Assembly: GCF_012396185.1 (NCBI RefSeq)
Contig: NZ_JAAXOW010000003.1
Span: 310,001-374,000 of the forward strand
Length of the DNA: 64,000 nt
Direction: 5' to 3'
Source: Sanguibacter hominis ATCC BAA-789
Lineage (GTDB): Bacteria; Actinomycetota; Actinomycetes; Actinomycetales; Cellulomonadaceae
This document shows positions 9,456 through 22,431 of this stretch, piece after piece; positions within the stretch are counted from its first letter, which is position 1; each line of letters opens with the position of its first letter. The position numbers and the translations under genes were made by a program. The notes beneath the pieces were generated by a model. It saw only the letters and a list, made by a program, of their open reading frames with translations. It was not told the DNA's origin and ran no database searches.

Positions 9456-10592
9456 TCAGCGCGGCAGGCCCAGGTAGCCGTGGAGCGTCGTCGCGACCTC
9501 GTCCCACGTCCAGTCGCGCGCGACGCGCTCGCGCCCTGCGGCGCCCATGCGTCGTGCCTTCTCGGGATCCTTGAGGAGCTCGACGAGCCGCGCCGCGATG
9601 TCGGCGGGATCGCGCGGGTCGACGACGTAGCCGGTCACGCCTTCCTCGATCGCGTCAGGAGCGCCGCCGGAGCGGCCCACGATGACGGGGAGCGCGGTGG
9701 CTGCGCCCTCGAAGAACGCGAGCGGCAGGCCCTCGGGCTCGAGACCCATGAGGCGGGTGCGCGACGGCATGGCGAACACGTCGCCGGCGTCGACGTACGG
9801 CGGGACGTCGGTCCAGGGCAGCGGACCGGTGAAGACGACCGAGTCTGCGACGTCGTGCTTGACGACGAGCCTGTCGAGGCGCTTGCGGGCGGACCCGTCG
9901 CCGACGATGAGGAGGATCGCGCCGGGCACCTCCGCGCGCACGCGCGGCCAGGAGGTGATGAGCATGTCCTGGCCCTTGCGCGCGACCACGCGCGCCGCGC
10001 AGACGACGACGGGCGCGTCGGCCGCGATCCCGAGCCGGTCGCGCACGGCGTCGCCGCCGTTGTCGGGCTTGAAGCGCGTGACGTCTGCGCCGGGGTGCAG
10101 GCGGCGCATGCGCTCGCGCGCGGCCGGTGTCATGGGCCGGGCGATGATGTCACGGCACCAGTCGTTGATGAACGTGACGTGGTCGGTCGCCTCGCCCGCG
10201 GTGCGGATGACGCGGCGGACCCCGGGGACGCGCGCCCACCAGGTCTCGGCGGAGTGCGTGATGCCGACGATCTTCTGGGCGCCTGCGGCGCGCAGCGCCG
10301 GGGCGAGGAGAGCGAGCGGCGCGGAGGCGCCGAAGACGACGCGGTCGCAGTCGTAGCGCCGGAACGTCTCGAGCACCTCGCGACGAACACGTCGGGTCGG
10401 CAGGAGCGTCGTGCGGCGGTCGCGCACGACGGGGTAGGGGAGCGTCGCGTCGAGCTCGCTGGCGCCGGGCATCGCGGCGGTGTGCACGACGACCTCGTCG
10501 GCCGGGAAGCGCGCCGCGACGGCGCTCACGAAGGCCTCGATCCCTCCCTGTCGTGGCGGGAAGTCGTTCGTGACGATCAAGGTGCGGGGCAC
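9456..10592 (-). CDS. GT4 glycosyltransferase, PimB-like
   Basis: A GT-B fold retaining glycosyltransferase of family 4, 378 residues. The N-terminus TLIVTNDFPPRQGGIEAFV closely resembles PimB, the mannosyltransferase that adds the second mannose to phosphatidylinositol mannosides, so a GDP-mannose donor and a membrane lipid acceptor are likely. The C-terminal donor-binding motif EGLPLAFFE fits the EX7E signature of GT4 enzymes, and IVGDGSARKRLDRL is typical of the family. GTG 10592 is preceded by AGGAGG; the longer frame to 10685 lacks that support. It is transcribed against its neighbours, dividing rho from rpmE, which suggests insertion or rearrangement. The exact acceptor is not proven. 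Confidence 0.85.
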   Translation of the reverse strand: MPRTLIVTNDFPPRQGGIEAFVSAVAARFPADEVVVHTAAMPGASELDATLPYPVVRDRRTTLLPTRRVRREVLETFRRYDCDRVVFGASAPLALLAPALRAAGAQKIVGITHSAETWWARVPGVRRVIRTAGEATDHVTFINDWCRDIIARPMTPAARERMRRLHPGADVTRFKPDNGGDAVRDRLGIAADAPVVVCAARVVARKGQDMLITSWPRVRAEVPGAILLIVGDGSARKRLDRLVVKHDVADSVVFTGPLPWTDVPPYVDAGDVFAMPSRTRLMGLEPEGLPLAFFEGAATALPVIVGRSGGAPDAIEEGVTGYVVDPRDPADIAARLVELLKDPEKARRMGAAGRERVARDWTWDEVATTLHGYLGLPR

Positions 10593-10796
10593 CGTTCCTC
10601 CTGTGGATCGGCCAGCCGGGTCGCAGGCGTGCCCATCGTAGCGGCGCGCCCTCGCGGGGCCGTGCGTCACCGTGAGGAGCGCCACGTCCTCGCCCTGGTC
10701 ACACGGTCTTGACGGGCGTGGCAGAATAGATCGCTGGTATCCGGTTCACGGCCGCGGAACGTGGGCGACCCGGGTCCGTTCCCCTCAAGGAGAATC

Positions 10797-11012
10797 ATGA
10801 AGAAGGACATCCACCCCGAGTACGTCGAGACGACGGTCACGTGCACCTGTGGCAACTCGTTCACGACCCGGTCCACGCAGACCTCTGGTGAGATCCGCGC
10901 GGACGTGTGCAGCGCCTGCCACCCGTTCTACACGGGCAAGCAGAAGATCCTCGACACCGGCGGCCGCGTCGCCCGCTTCGAGGCTCGCTACGGCAAGAAG
11001 GCTGCCAACTAG
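10797..11012 (+). CDS. rpmE: 50S ribosomal protein L31 (zinc-binding form)
   Basis: A small large-subunit protein of 71 residues. It keeps the zinc-ligand cysteines: C16 and C18 in CTCGNSF, and C38 and C41 in [10 protein letters not shown]. It is therefore the zinc-containing (C+) paralogue rather than the zinc-independent form that actinobacteria induce under zinc starvation. AAGGAGAA at 10787-10794 is a good ribosome site. TTGACG at 10709-10714 could be a -35 element, but no convincing -10 box is visible at normal spacing. Confidence 0.97.
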   Translation: MKKDIHPEYVETTVTCTCGNSFTTRSTQTSGEIRADVCSACHPFYTGKQKILDTGGRVARFEARYGKKAAN

Positions 11013-11020
11013 CGACTTTC

Positions 11021-11087
11021 CAGCGCCGGCGGAACCGTGCCGACAACCTCTCCAGGGGCAGTCGGGGAAGCGGTCCCGCCGGCGCTG
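11021..11087 (+). terminator. Long-range hairpin between rpmE and prfA
   Basis: Bases 11021-11032 pair perfectly with 11076-11087. The intervening 43 bases can add further pairing (ACCG 11034-11037 with CGGT 11071-11074, and CCGAC 11040-11044 with GTCGG 11061-11065). The position 9 bases after the rpmE stop suits a terminator or attenuator limiting read-through from the highly expressed L31 gene into prfA. Without a T-run the role is uncertain. Confidence 0.5.
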
Positions 11088-11157
11088 TCGTGTCTCCGGC
11101 GTGCTGCGGTGCGCCGGTCCCTGAGCAGACCCGGCCCCAGCGCACCGAAGGAACCCG

Positions 11158-12261
11158 ATGAGCAAGCCCGACGACGTCTCCGAGAGCTTTGCCGCGGTCG
11201 AGCCGCTGCTCGCCGAGCATGCGCAGATCGAGCGACAGCTCGCGGAACCGGGGATCCACGCGGACGCGGGCAAGGCCCGCACGCTCGGCCGTCGCTATGC
11301 CGAGCTCGGCCAGGTCGTCGGCGCCTACCGCACGTGGCGCACGGCAGCCGACGACGTCGAGGCGGCCCGCGAGATGGCGTCCGAGGACGCGTCGTTCGCC
11401 GCCGAGGTCCCGGCGCTCGAGGAGGCGGAGTCTGCCGCCCGTGAGAAGCTGCGCCGCGTCCTCGTGCCGCGCGACCCGGACGACGGCCGCGACGTCATCC
11501 TCGAGATCAAGGCAGGGGAGGGCGGTGAGGAGTCCGCGCTCTTCGCGGGTGACCTCTTGCGCATGTACCTGCGGTTCGCGGAGCGCCAGGGCTGGAAGAC
11601 GGAGATCATCGAGGCCACGGCCTCGGACCTCGGCGGGTACAAGGACGTGCAGGTCGCCGTGAAGGCGAAGGGTGCGGTCGCGCCCGAGGACGGCGTGTGG
11701 GCGCAGCTCAAGTACGAGGGCGGCGTGCACCGCGTCCAGCGCGTCCCGGTGACGGAGTCGCAGGGACGCATCCACACCTCGGCGGCAGGTGTGCTCGTGT
11801 TCCCCGAGGTCGAGGACGCGGGCGAGATCGTCATCGACCCGAACGACCTGCGGATCGACGTCTACCGCTCGTCCGGGCCGGGCGGGCAGTCCGTCAACAC
11901 GACCGACTCGGCCGTGCGCATCACGCACGTCCCGACGGGGATCGTCGTGTCGATGCAGAACGAGAAGTCGCAGCTGCAGAACCGCGAGCAGGCCATGCGT
12001 GTCCTGCGCGCCCGGCTCCTCGCCGCGCAGCAGGAGGAGGCCGCCGCGGCGGCCAACGACATCCGGCGGTCGCAGGTCCGTACGGTCGACCGTTCCGAGC
12101 GCATCCGCACCTACAACTTCCCGGAGAACCGGATCGCGGACCACCGCACCGGGTACAAGGCGTACAACCTCGACGCGGTGCTCGACGGCGACCTGGGTCC
12201 TGTCGTGCGCTCGGCGATCGAGGCGGACGAGGCTGCCCGTCTCGCCGCGGCCGGCAGCTGA
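11158..12261 (+). CDS. prfA: Peptide chain release factor 1
   Basis: Recognises UAA and UAG stop codons and triggers peptide release. The product is 367 residues. The catalytic GGQ is near residues 242-244 within [17 protein letters not shown]. The codon-recognition domain precedes it, and the ending [18 protein letters not shown] is typical of RF1. The glutamine of GGQ is the substrate for the methyltransferase PrmC encoded next, whose ATG overlaps the prfA stop by one base (TGATG), so the two are probably translationally coupled. The ATG start has an AAGGAACCC stretch upstream. Confidence 0.96.
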   Translation: MSKPDDVSESFAAVEPLLAEHAQIERQLAEPGIHADAGKARTLGRRYAELGQVVGAYRTWRTAADDVEAAREMASEDASFAAEVPALEEAESAAREKLRRVLVPRDPDDGRDVILEIKAGEGGEESALFAGDLLRMYLRFAERQGWKTEIIEATASDLGGYKDVQVAVKAKGAVAPEDGVWAQLKYEGGVHRVQRVPVTESQGRIHTSAAGVLVFPEVEDAGEIVIDPNDLRIDVYRSSGPGGQSVNTTDSAVRITHVPTGIVVSMQNEKSQLQNREQAMRVLRARLLAAQQEEAAAAANDIRRSQVRTVDRSERIRTYNFPENRIADHRTGYKAYNLDAVLDGDLGPVVRSAIEADEAARLAAAGS

Positions 12262-13184
12262 TGGGCGAGGGCGTCGCGACGCGCGATCTCCTCGGCCGGA
12301 CCGCCGCGACCCTCGCGGGCGCGGGAGTGCCCTCCCCGCACGCGGACGCCGAGCTGCTGCTCGCGCACGCGTGGGGCGTCGACCGTGGAGAGGTCGCGAC
12401 CGCAGCCGTGCTCGGCCGTGAGGTCCCGGCCGACGTCGTCGCGTCGCTCGCGGACGCCATCGCACGGCGCGCGCGTCGCGAGCCGCTCCAGCACATCGTG
12501 GGGAGCGCGCCGTTCCGCCACCTCGAGCTCGCCGTCGGCCCGGGCGTGTTCGTGCCCCGCCCCGAGACCGAGGAGGTCGCGCAGGTCGCGATCGACGAGG
12601 CCCGCCGTGTCGCTGCAGCCGGCGCGCAGCCGGTCGTGGTCGACCTGTGCACCGGCTCGGGCGCGATCGCGCTCGCCCTGGCGACCGAGGTCCCCGAGTC
12701 GCGTGTGCACGCCGTCGAGCTCGACGCGGACGCGTACGCGTGGGCCGAGCGCAACGTCCGCGCCGTCGGCGCGGCTGCGGGGCGTTCCGACCTGGTGACT
12801 CTCGTACGGGGCGACGCGCGCACCGCCGTGCGGGACCTCGACGGGACCTGCGACGTCGTCGTCTCCAACCCGCCGTACGTCCCGCCTGGCGCGGTGCCCG
12901 TCGATCCCGAGGTCGCCGACCACGACCCGCAGGTCGCGCTGTACGGCCTCGGCCCCGACGGGCTCGAGGTCCCGCGCGGCATCGCCGCGGCAGCCGCGCG
13001 TCTCCTGCGTGCGGGCGGCCTGTTCGTCATGGAGCACGCCGAGGTGCAGGCCGACGCCGCGCGCGCACTCCTCGAGGCGACCGGGAGCTTCACCGCCGTC
13101 GAGACCCGGGCCGACCTGACCGGGCGACCACGCATGGTGGTCGGCCGCCGTGCAGCGCGCGACGTGGCAGGATCGACGTCGTGA
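12261..13184 (+). CDS. prmC: Release factor glutamine methyltransferase
   Basis: An S-adenosylmethionine-dependent enzyme that methylates the glutamine of the GGQ motif of release factors. The product is 307 residues. An N-terminal helical domain (about 1-85) is followed by a class I methyltransferase fold with the SAM loop VVDLCTGSGAIALALA and the diagnostic NPPY at about 203-206. It sits directly after its substrate gene prfA with a one-base overlap. Its stop overlaps the next start by four bases (GTGA). Confidence 0.96.
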   Translation: MGEGVATRDLLGRTAATLAGAGVPSPHADAELLLAHAWGVDRGEVATAAVLGREVPADVVASLADAIARRARREPLQHIVGSAPFRHLELAVGPGVFVPRPETEEVAQVAIDEARRVAAAGAQPVVVDLCTGSGAIALALATEVPESRVHAVELDADAYAWAERNVRAVGAAAGRSDLVTLVRGDARTAVRDLDGTCDVVVSNPPYVPPGAVPVDPEVADHDPQVALYGLGPDGLEVPRGIAAAAARLLRAGGLFVMEHAEVQADAARALLEATGSFTAVETRADLTGRPRMVVGRRAARDVAGSTS

Positions 13185-13873
13185 ACGCGATCCTGAAGGT
13201 CGACGATCCGCAGTCCTGGGGACCGTCGCTCGACGAGGCCGTCGCGGCGCTGCAGCGCGGCGCCGTCGTCGTCCTGCCCACCGACACCGTCTACGGCATC
13301 GGCGCCGACGCATTCGACGCCGACGCGGTCGCCGCGCTCCTCGCGGCCAAGGGCCGCGGCCGACAGATGCCGCCGCCCGTCCTCGTCCCGGACGTCCGCA
13401 CGCTGGACGGCCTCGCGACCGACGTGACCGACGACGTCCGCGCGCTCGTCGAGCGCTTCTGGCCCGGCGGCCTCACCGTGATCCTCACGGCGCAGCCGAT
13501 GCTCGCGTGGGACCTCGGGGAGACCCACGGGACGGTCGCGCTGCGCATGCCCGACCACCCGGCCGCGCTCGCGCTCCTGCGCCGGACGGGGCCGCTCGCC
13601 GTGTCGAGCGCGAACCGCACCGGACAGCCTGCGGCGATGAGCGCCCAGGAGGCGCACGACCAGCTCGGCACCTCCGTCCAGGTCTACCTCGACGGAGGAG
13701 AGGCCCCCGGTGGTGTCGCGTCGACGATCGTCGACGCGACCGGTCCGCGGATGCGCGTGGTGCGCGCGGGCGCGATCACGGTCGACGACCTGCGTTCCGT
13801 CGTCCCGGGCGTCCTCGACGTCGGCGAGGACGATGCCGCGTCCGCCCCTGACGGCGCGGCGGGAAGCGCGTGA
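13181..13873 (+). CDS. tsaC: L-threonylcarbamoyladenylate synthase (YrdC/Sua5 family)
   Basis: Makes the threonylcarbamoyl-AMP intermediate for the t6A37 modification of ANN-decoding tRNAs. The product is 230 residues, essentially a lone YrdC domain (TsaC type) rather than the longer Sua5 with an extra C-terminal domain. Motifs include VVVLPTDTVYGIGADAF near the N-terminus, the basic patch AAKGRGRQMPPPVLV, RFWPGGLTVIL, and SSANRTGQPAAM. GTG 13181 overlaps the prmC stop. A CAGGAT box 7 bases upstream could also give a leaderless start. Its stop overlaps the next gene by four bases. Confidence 0.93.
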   Translation: MNAILKVDDPQSWGPSLDEAVAALQRGAVVVLPTDTVYGIGADAFDADAVAALLAAKGRGRQMPPPVLVPDVRTLDGLATDVTDDVRALVERFWPGGLTVILTAQPMLAWDLGETHGTVALRMPDHPAALALLRRTGPLAVSSANRTGQPAAMSAQEAHDQLGTSVQVYLDGGEAPGGVASTIVDATGPRMRVVRAGAITVDDLRSVVPGVLDVGEDDAASAPDGAAGSA

Positions 13874-15006
13874 GGGTCTACCTCCTCGTCGCGCTCGTCG
13901 CGGCGTGCGTCACCCTGCTCACCACGCCGCTCGCGCGGTGGGTCGCGATGCGCACGGGCGCGATGACGGCGGTGCGTGCGCGTGACGTGCACCAGGTCCC
14001 GACGCCGCGGCTCGGCGGCATCGCGATGCTCCTCGGGCTGTGGGCCGCGTTCGTGCTCGCGTCGCGGATGCCCTTCCTCGCTGGCGTGTTCACCGCGTCG
14101 AACGAGGCGTGGGCGATCCTCCTCGGCGCGACGATGGTCTGCCTGCTCGGTGTCGCGGACGACATCTGGGACCTCGACTGGATGACGAAGCTCGCGGGCC
14201 AGGTGCTGGCCGCGGGTGTCATGGCGTGGCAGGGCGTCCAGCTCATCACCGTGCCGATCGCGGGCGTGACGATCGGCTCGAGCCGTCTCTCGCTCTTCGC
14301 GACCGTGCTCGTCGTCGTGGTCGCGATGAACGCCGTGAACTTCGTCGACGGTCTCGACGGTCTCGCTGCCGGTCTCATCGCGATCGGCGGGACGGCGTTC
14401 TTCGGGTACACGTACCTGCTGACCCAGGACACGAACCCGACCGACTACTCCGACCTCGCGAGCCTCGCGACGGTCGCGCTCGTCGGCGCTTGCCTGGGGT
14501 TCCTGCCGCACAACTTCCATCCGTCGCGCATCTTCATGGGCGACTCGGGCTCGATGCTCATCGGACTCGTCATCGCGGCTGCCGCGATCGTCGTGACGGG
14601 CCGGATCGACCCGGCACGGCTGTCCGAGGGGCAGGCGGTCCCGGCGTTCCTGCCGATCCTGCTCCCGCTCGCGGTGCTCGTCCTCCCGCTGCTCGACATG
14701 ATCCTCGCGGTCGTGCGACGCGTCAGCCAGGGCAAGTCGCCGTTCCACCCTGACCGGATGCACCTGCACCACCGCCTGCTCGCGCTCGGGCACACGCACC
14801 GGCGCGCGGTCGTGCTCATGTACCTGTGGACCGCGGTGTTCGCGTTCGGAGCCGCGTCCCTCATCACGTTCACCGTCGCGCAGGCTGCCGTCGGGCTCGG
14901 CGTAGGGGCGCTCGTCGCGCTCGCGCTGACCCTCGGGCCCTTGCGCCCGCAGCGCTCCCGGCCGGGAGCGTCCACCACCGCCGTTGAGGAGAAGCATGTC
15001 GTCTGA
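13870..15006 (+). CDS. wecA: Polyprenyl-phosphate GlcNAc-1-phosphate transferase (WecA/TagO-like)
   Basis: An integral membrane enzyme that transfers GlcNAc-1-P from UDP-GlcNAc to a polyprenyl phosphate, starting synthesis of a cell-wall or envelope glycopolymer. The product is 378 residues with about 10-11 hydrophobic segments. Family signatures: the N-terminal VRARDVHQVPTPRLGG loop, the Mg-binding NFVDGLDGLAAG (about 157-168), MGDSGSMLIG, and the histidine-rich cytoplasmic loop HLHHRLLALGHTHRRAV. GTG 13870 overlaps the preceding stop (GTGA). In actinobacteria this gene commonly precedes the atp operon, as here. Which polymer it primes cannot be told from sequence. Confidence 0.9.
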   Translation: MRVYLLVALVAACVTLLTTPLARWVAMRTGAMTAVRARDVHQVPTPRLGGIAMLLGLWAAFVLASRMPFLAGVFTASNEAWAILLGATMVCLLGVADDIWDLDWMTKLAGQVLAAGVMAWQGVQLITVPIAGVTIGSSRLSLFATVLVVVVAMNAVNFVDGLDGLAAGLIAIGGTAFFGYTYLLTQDTNPTDYSDLASLATVALVGACLGFLPHNFHPSRIFMGDSGSMLIGLVIAAAAIVVTGRIDPARLSEGQAVPAFLPILLPLAVLVLPLLDMILAVVRRVSQGKSPFHPDRMHLHHRLLALGHTHRRAVVLMYLWTAVFAFGAASLITFTVAQAAVGLGVGALVALALTLGPLRPQRSRPGASTTAVEEKHVV

Positions 15007-15442
15007 GCCCGCCCCGTCCTCCGCCGTGCGCACCGCGTTCGGTGCCGTGCTGCGTGACGTCGTCGTCCTCGTGGGAGTCCTCACCGTGCTCGGCGGCCTC
15101 GTCGGGTTCCTCGTCCGCGGCACCGAGGGCCTGTGGGGCGCGCTCATCGGCGCGGCCATCGCGGCACTGTTCACGCTCACGACCGCGGTGATCATGTACG
15201 CGACGGCCGACAAGCCGATCCACGTGACGACGGCGTCGGCAGCGGGTGCGTGGCTCGGGAAGATGGTCGTGCTCGTGGTGGTGCTCGCTGTGCTCAGGGA
15301 CCAGGACTTCTACGACAAGGTCGTGCTGTTCGTCGTCCTGACGCTCGCGATCCTCGGGTCGCTCGTGGTCGAGATGCGTGGCCTCGCGGCGGCGCGCGTG
15401 CCCCACGTCGAGCCGGGTGCGGGGGCGCGCGCGGACGACTGA
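14996..15442 (+). CDS. AtpI-like small membrane protein
   Basis: A protein of 148 residues with about four predicted membrane helices (around 22-40, 46-70, 85-101 and 106-126) and short polar ends. Its position between the wecA-like gene and atpB matches the poorly conserved AtpI/ATP synthase protein I, thought to aid assembly of the c-ring. The assignment rests on context and topology, not on a strong motif. I chose ATG 14996, which follows the ribosome site GAGGAG; an in-frame TTG lies 12 bases earlier. The start overlaps the upstream gene's end by 11 bases. A 276-base gap with a possible promoter separates it from atpB. Confidence 0.7.
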   Translation: MSSEPAPSSAVRTAFGAVLRDVVVLVGVLTVLGGLVGFLVRGTEGLWGALIGAAIAALFTLTTAVIMYATADKPIHVTTASAAGAWLGKMVVLVVVLAVLRDQDFYDKVVLFVVLTLAILGSLVVEMRGLAAARVPHVEPGAGARADD

Positions 15443-15718
15443 CGGTCAGGGCTGCAGGGCCACGACCGGCCCCCAGTTGCCGTAGGACCTACGTCCTGAA
15501 ACCGGTGTGCACCGATGTGCTCGCGAAAATGTCGCCCACGTCACACCGTGCGCCCCTCATGCGGTCCTGCGGGACGACCCCATGGGTTAGTCTTGGACCC
15601 GATTCCGACAATGTAGTCCGACGGACGTGCGACGAGCCGGGACCGGCTCGTTCAACTGTGCGTCGACGCGAAAGCTTGGGAGCTCATCCTGTCCGCCCTG
15701 AACCACCTCGGTGCCACT

Positions 15719-16501
15719 GTGCTCGCCGCTGGCGACGGGGGCTTCCACGTCCCCACGCTGGCCGACTTCTTCCCGGAAGCGATCCTGTTCGAGGGCACGA
15801 TCTTCGAGTTCAACCGGATCACGATGGTCCGCGTCATCGCGACGCTCGTCCTCGTGACGATCTTCGCGATCGGTGCTCGCCGGGCGCGGCTCGTCCCCGG
15901 ACGCTTCCAGGGCGGCCTCGAGATGATCCTGGACTTCGTCCGCGTCTCCATCGCTGAGGACATCATCGGGAAGAAGAACGCGCGCAAGCACGTCTCCCTC
16001 CTGACCATCATCTTCCTCGCGGTCTTCGCGATGAACATCACCGGCATCGTCCCCGGCCTCAACATCGCCGGCTCGTCGCTCATCGGCTTCCCGCTCGTGC
16101 TCGCGCTCGTCTCGTACGTCGCGTTCATCGCTGCCGGCGTGCGCAAGCAGGGCGGGCTGCACTACCTGAAGAGCTCGCTCTTCCCGTCGGGCGTGCCGTG
16201 GCCGATCTACTTCATCCTGACGCCGATCGAGATCATCTCGACGTTCATCCTGCGGCCGGCGACGCTCGCGGTCCGTCTCCTCGTGAACATGGTCGCCGGG
16301 CACCTGCTCCTCGTCCTGTGCTTCGCTGCCACGCACTTCCTCTTCCTCGAGGCGGCCGGCGCGATCAAGGCGGTCGGCGCGGTCACTCTCGCTGCCGGGC
16401 TCGCCTTCACGGGCTTCGAGCTCTTCATCGCTGCGCTGCAGGCGTACATCTTCACGCTGCTCACGGCGGTGTACATCAATCTGTCCGAGGAAGCCCACTG
16501 A
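15719..16501 (+). CDS. atpB: ATP synthase F0 subunit a
   Basis: The membrane stator subunit forming the proton half-channels against the c-ring. The product is 260 residues from the GTG at 15719. The C-terminal helices hold the essential arginine region ILRPATLAVRLLVNMVAGHLLL and FELFIAALQAYIFTLLTAVYI. The N-terminal stretch LADFFPEAILFEGTIFEFNR matches actinobacterial a subunits. The start is uncertain: the GTG has no ribosome site, whereas an in-frame CTG at 15689 sits 6 bases after GGGAG and would add 10 residues. It opens the F0 block atpB-E-F-H. Confidence 0.93.
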   Translation: MLAAGDGGFHVPTLADFFPEAILFEGTIFEFNRITMVRVIATLVLVTIFAIGARRARLVPGRFQGGLEMILDFVRVSIAEDIIGKKNARKHVSLLTIIFLAVFAMNITGIVPGLNIAGSSLIGFPLVLALVSYVAFIAAGVRKQGGLHYLKSSLFPSGVPWPIYFILTPIEIISTFILRPATLAVRLLVNMVAGHLLLVLCFAATHFLFLEAAGAIKAVGAVTLAAGLAFTGFELFIAALQAYIFTLLTAVYINLSEEAH

Positions 16502-17381
<880 letters not shown>

Positions 17382-17382
<1 letters not shown>

Positions 17383-18197
17383 TGCGGGGTACCAGCCAGC
17401 GATCGCTGTCGACCGTGTGGTCGGGCTTCGAGCCCGTCCTCCAGGCGGCCGGCGACGATGCGAGCGTGATCGGGGAGCAGCTGTTCGCCGTCCTCGACGC
17501 GCTCGACTCCTCGAAGGCGCTCGTGCGCGCTCTCGCTGACCCGGCACGCTCGGGTGACAGCAAGGCCGCGCTCGTCCGCCAGATCCTCGGCGGCAGTCTC
17601 GACCCCCGTGTGGTCGACGTCGTCGCGGGACTCGTCGTGGAGCGCTGGACGGCTGACGCCGACCTCGTGGAGGCCGTCGAGCATCTCGCGGTCGCCTCCC
17701 TGCTGGTCTCGGCCCGTTCCCGGGGGCAGCTCCAGGTGGTCGAGGACGAGCTGTTCACGATCATGCGGTCGCTGCTCGGCTCGCGCGAGGCACGCTCGGC
17801 GCTCAGCGCACCGGGCGTGACGGTCGAGGACCGCCTGCGGCTCCTCGACAGCGTCCTCGCTGGCCGTGGCGACGAGGTAACCCAGCAGCTCGCTCGTCGA
17901 GCCACGAGCCACCCGCGCGGACGTCGCTTCGTCGCGGCGCTCACGTGGTACTCGAGCATCGCTGCAGAGCTCCGCGACCGCCTCGTGGCGCTCGTGACCG
18001 CGAGCCAGCCCTTCTCCGAGGAGCAGCTCGACCGGCTCGGCCGCATCCTCGCGCAGGCCTACGGCAAGGAGCTGCAGCTCAACTTCACGGTGGATCCCGC
18101 CGTGCTGGGTGGGCTGCGGATCCAGGTCGCGGACGACGTCGTGGACGCGACCGTCCTGAGCAGGATGACCGACGCGCGACGCCGGATGGCGAGCTAG
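17382..18197 (+). CDS. atpH: ATP synthase F1 subunit delta
   Basis: Connects the peripheral stalk to the alpha3-beta3 head. The product is 271 residues, longer than the roughly 180-residue enterobacterial delta, as is usual in actinobacteria. The delta/OSCP-type C-terminal region contains [20 protein letters not shown] and [27 protein letters not shown] chose ATG 17382, five bases after GGAG; an adjacent GTG at 17379 is possible. A 97-base gap follows before atpA. Confidence 0.94.
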
Positions 18198-18294
18198 TCA
18201 AGGCGCCCCCGGCGCACCGATCGCACCTGCGGCCCTCACGGGTCGCGCACAGATGAACGTGAGACCGCACGGCGGTCATGACAGGAGACAAGCA

Positions 18295-19926
18295 ATGGCT
18301 GAGCTGACGATCCGGCCCGAGGAGATCCGGGCTGCGCTGGACAGCTTCGTGAAGTCCTACGAGCCCCAGAAGACCGTGACCGAAGAGGTCGGCCGCGTCA
18401 CCCTCGCCGGTGACGGTATCGCCCAGGTCGAAGGCCTCCCCGGCGTCATGGCGAACGAGCTCGTGCGATTCGAGGACGGGACGCTGGGCCTCGCGCTCAA
18501 CCTCGACGTCCGCGAGATCGGTGTCGTCATCCTCGGTGAGTTCACCGGCATCGAGGAGGGCCAGACGGTCCACCGCACCGGCGAGGTCCTCTCGGTCCCC
18601 GTGGGCGAGGGCTACCTGGGTCGAGTCGTCGACCCGCTCGGCAACCCGATCGACGGGCTCGGCGACATCGCGACCGAGGGCCGCCGCGCCCTCGAGCTCC
18701 AGGCTCCTGGCGTCATGGCCCGCAAGTCGGTCCACGAGCCGCTGCAGACTGGCCTCAAGGCGATCGACGCGATGATCCCGATCGGGCGCGGCCAGCGCCA
18801 GCTCATCATCGGCGACCGCCAGACCGGCAAGACGGCGATCGCGATCGACACGATCATCAACCAGAAGGCCAACTGGGACTCGGGCGACCCCGACAAGCAG
18901 GTCCGCTGCATCTACGTCGCGATCGGCCAGAAGGGCTCGACCATCGCGTCGGTCCGTGGCGCCCTCGAGGACGCAGGCGCGCTCGAGTACACGACGATCG
19001 TCGCGGCCCCGGCGTCCGACCCGGCCGGCTTCAAGTACCTCGCCCCGTACACCGGCTCGGCGATCGGCCAGCACTGGATGTACCAGGGCAAGCACGTCCT
19101 CATCGTCTTCGACGACCTGTCCAAGCAGGCCGAGGCATACCGTGCCGTGTCGCTCCTCCTGCGCCGCCCGCCGGGCCGCGAGGCCTACCCCGGCGATGTC
19201 TTCTACCTGCACTCCCGTCTGCTCGAGCGCTGTGCCAAGCTCTCGGACGAGCTCGGTGCCGGGTCGATGACGGGTCTGCCGGTCATCGAGACGAAGGCCA
19301 ACGACGTCTCGGCGTACATCCCGACCAACGTCATCTCGATCACCGACGGTCAGATCTTCCTGCAGTCCGACCTCTTCAACGCGGACCAGCGCCCGGCTGT
19401 CGACGTCGGCATCTCGGTCTCGCGAGTCGGTGGCTCTGCGCAGATCAAGGCCATGAAGAAGGTCTCGGGAACGCTCAAGCTCGACCTCGCGCAGTTCCGC
19501 TCGCTCGAGGCCTTCGCGATGTTCGCGTCCGACCTCGACGCGGCGTCCAAGGCGCAGCTCACCCGGGGCGCCCGCCTCATGGAGCTGCTCAAGCAGGGGC
19601 AGTACTCGCCGTACCCGGTCGAGGACCAGGTCGCGTCGATCTGGGCCGGCACGAAGGGCAAGCTCGACGACGTCCCGCTTGAGGACGTCCGCCGCTTCGA
19701 GGCGGAGCTGCTCGACCACCTGCGCCGCAACACCGACGTCCTGACGACCATCGCGACCACGGGCAAGCTCGAGTCGGACACCGAGGACGCCCTCTCCGCG
19801 GGCGTCGACGCGTTCCGTGAGGGCTTCCTCAAGGCCGACGGCACGCCGCTCCTCGGCCAGGCCGAGGACGAGGACCAGGCGGCGCCGGTCGAGCAGGAGC
19901 AGATCGTCCGCCAGAAGAAGGCCTGA
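18295..19926 (+). CDS. atpA: ATP synthase F1 subunit alpha
   Basis: A non-catalytic nucleotide-binding subunit of the F1 head, 543 residues. It has the beta-barrel N-terminal domain, the Walker A loop GDRQTGKT (about 173-180) and the alpha-subunit signature region [17 protein letters not shown]. The C-terminal tail is extended and acidic ([13 protein letters not shown]), typical of actinobacterial alpha subunits; in mycobacteria such an extension suppresses ATP hydrolysis. ATG 18295 follows CAGGAGAC, and a longer frame to 18253 lacks a ribosome site. Confidence 0.97.
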   Translation: MAELTIRPEEIRAALDSFVKSYEPQKTVTEEVGRVTLAGDGIAQVEGLPGVMANELVRFEDGTLGLALNLDVREIGVVILGEFTGIEEGQTVHRTGEVLSVPVGEGYLGRVVDPLGNPIDGLGDIATEGRRALELQAPGVMARKSVHEPLQTGLKAIDAMIPIGRGQRQLIIGDRQTGKTAIAIDTIINQKANWDSGDPDKQVRCIYVAIGQKGSTIASVRGALEDAGALEYTTIVAAPASDPAGFKYLAPYTGSAIGQHWMYQGKHVLIVFDDLSKQAEAYRAVSLLLRRPPGREAYPGDVFYLHSRLLERCAKLSDELGAGSMTGLPVIETKANDVSAYIPTNVISITDGQIFLQSDLFNADQRPAVDVGISVSRVGGSAQIKAMKKVSGTLKLDLAQFRSLEAFAMFASDLDAASKAQLTRGARLMELLKQGQYSPYPVEDQVASIWAGTKGKLDDVPLEDVRRFEAELLDHLRRNTDVLTTIATTGKLESDTEDALSAGVDAFREGFLKADGTPLLGQAEDEDQAAPVEQEQIVRQKKA

Positions 19927-19930
19927 GCAG

Positions 19931-22385
<2,455 letters not shown>

Positions 22386-22431
22386 CGCCGTACCCTGACT
22401 GACCAGCCGACACATCAGAGTAGGAGTCCCA

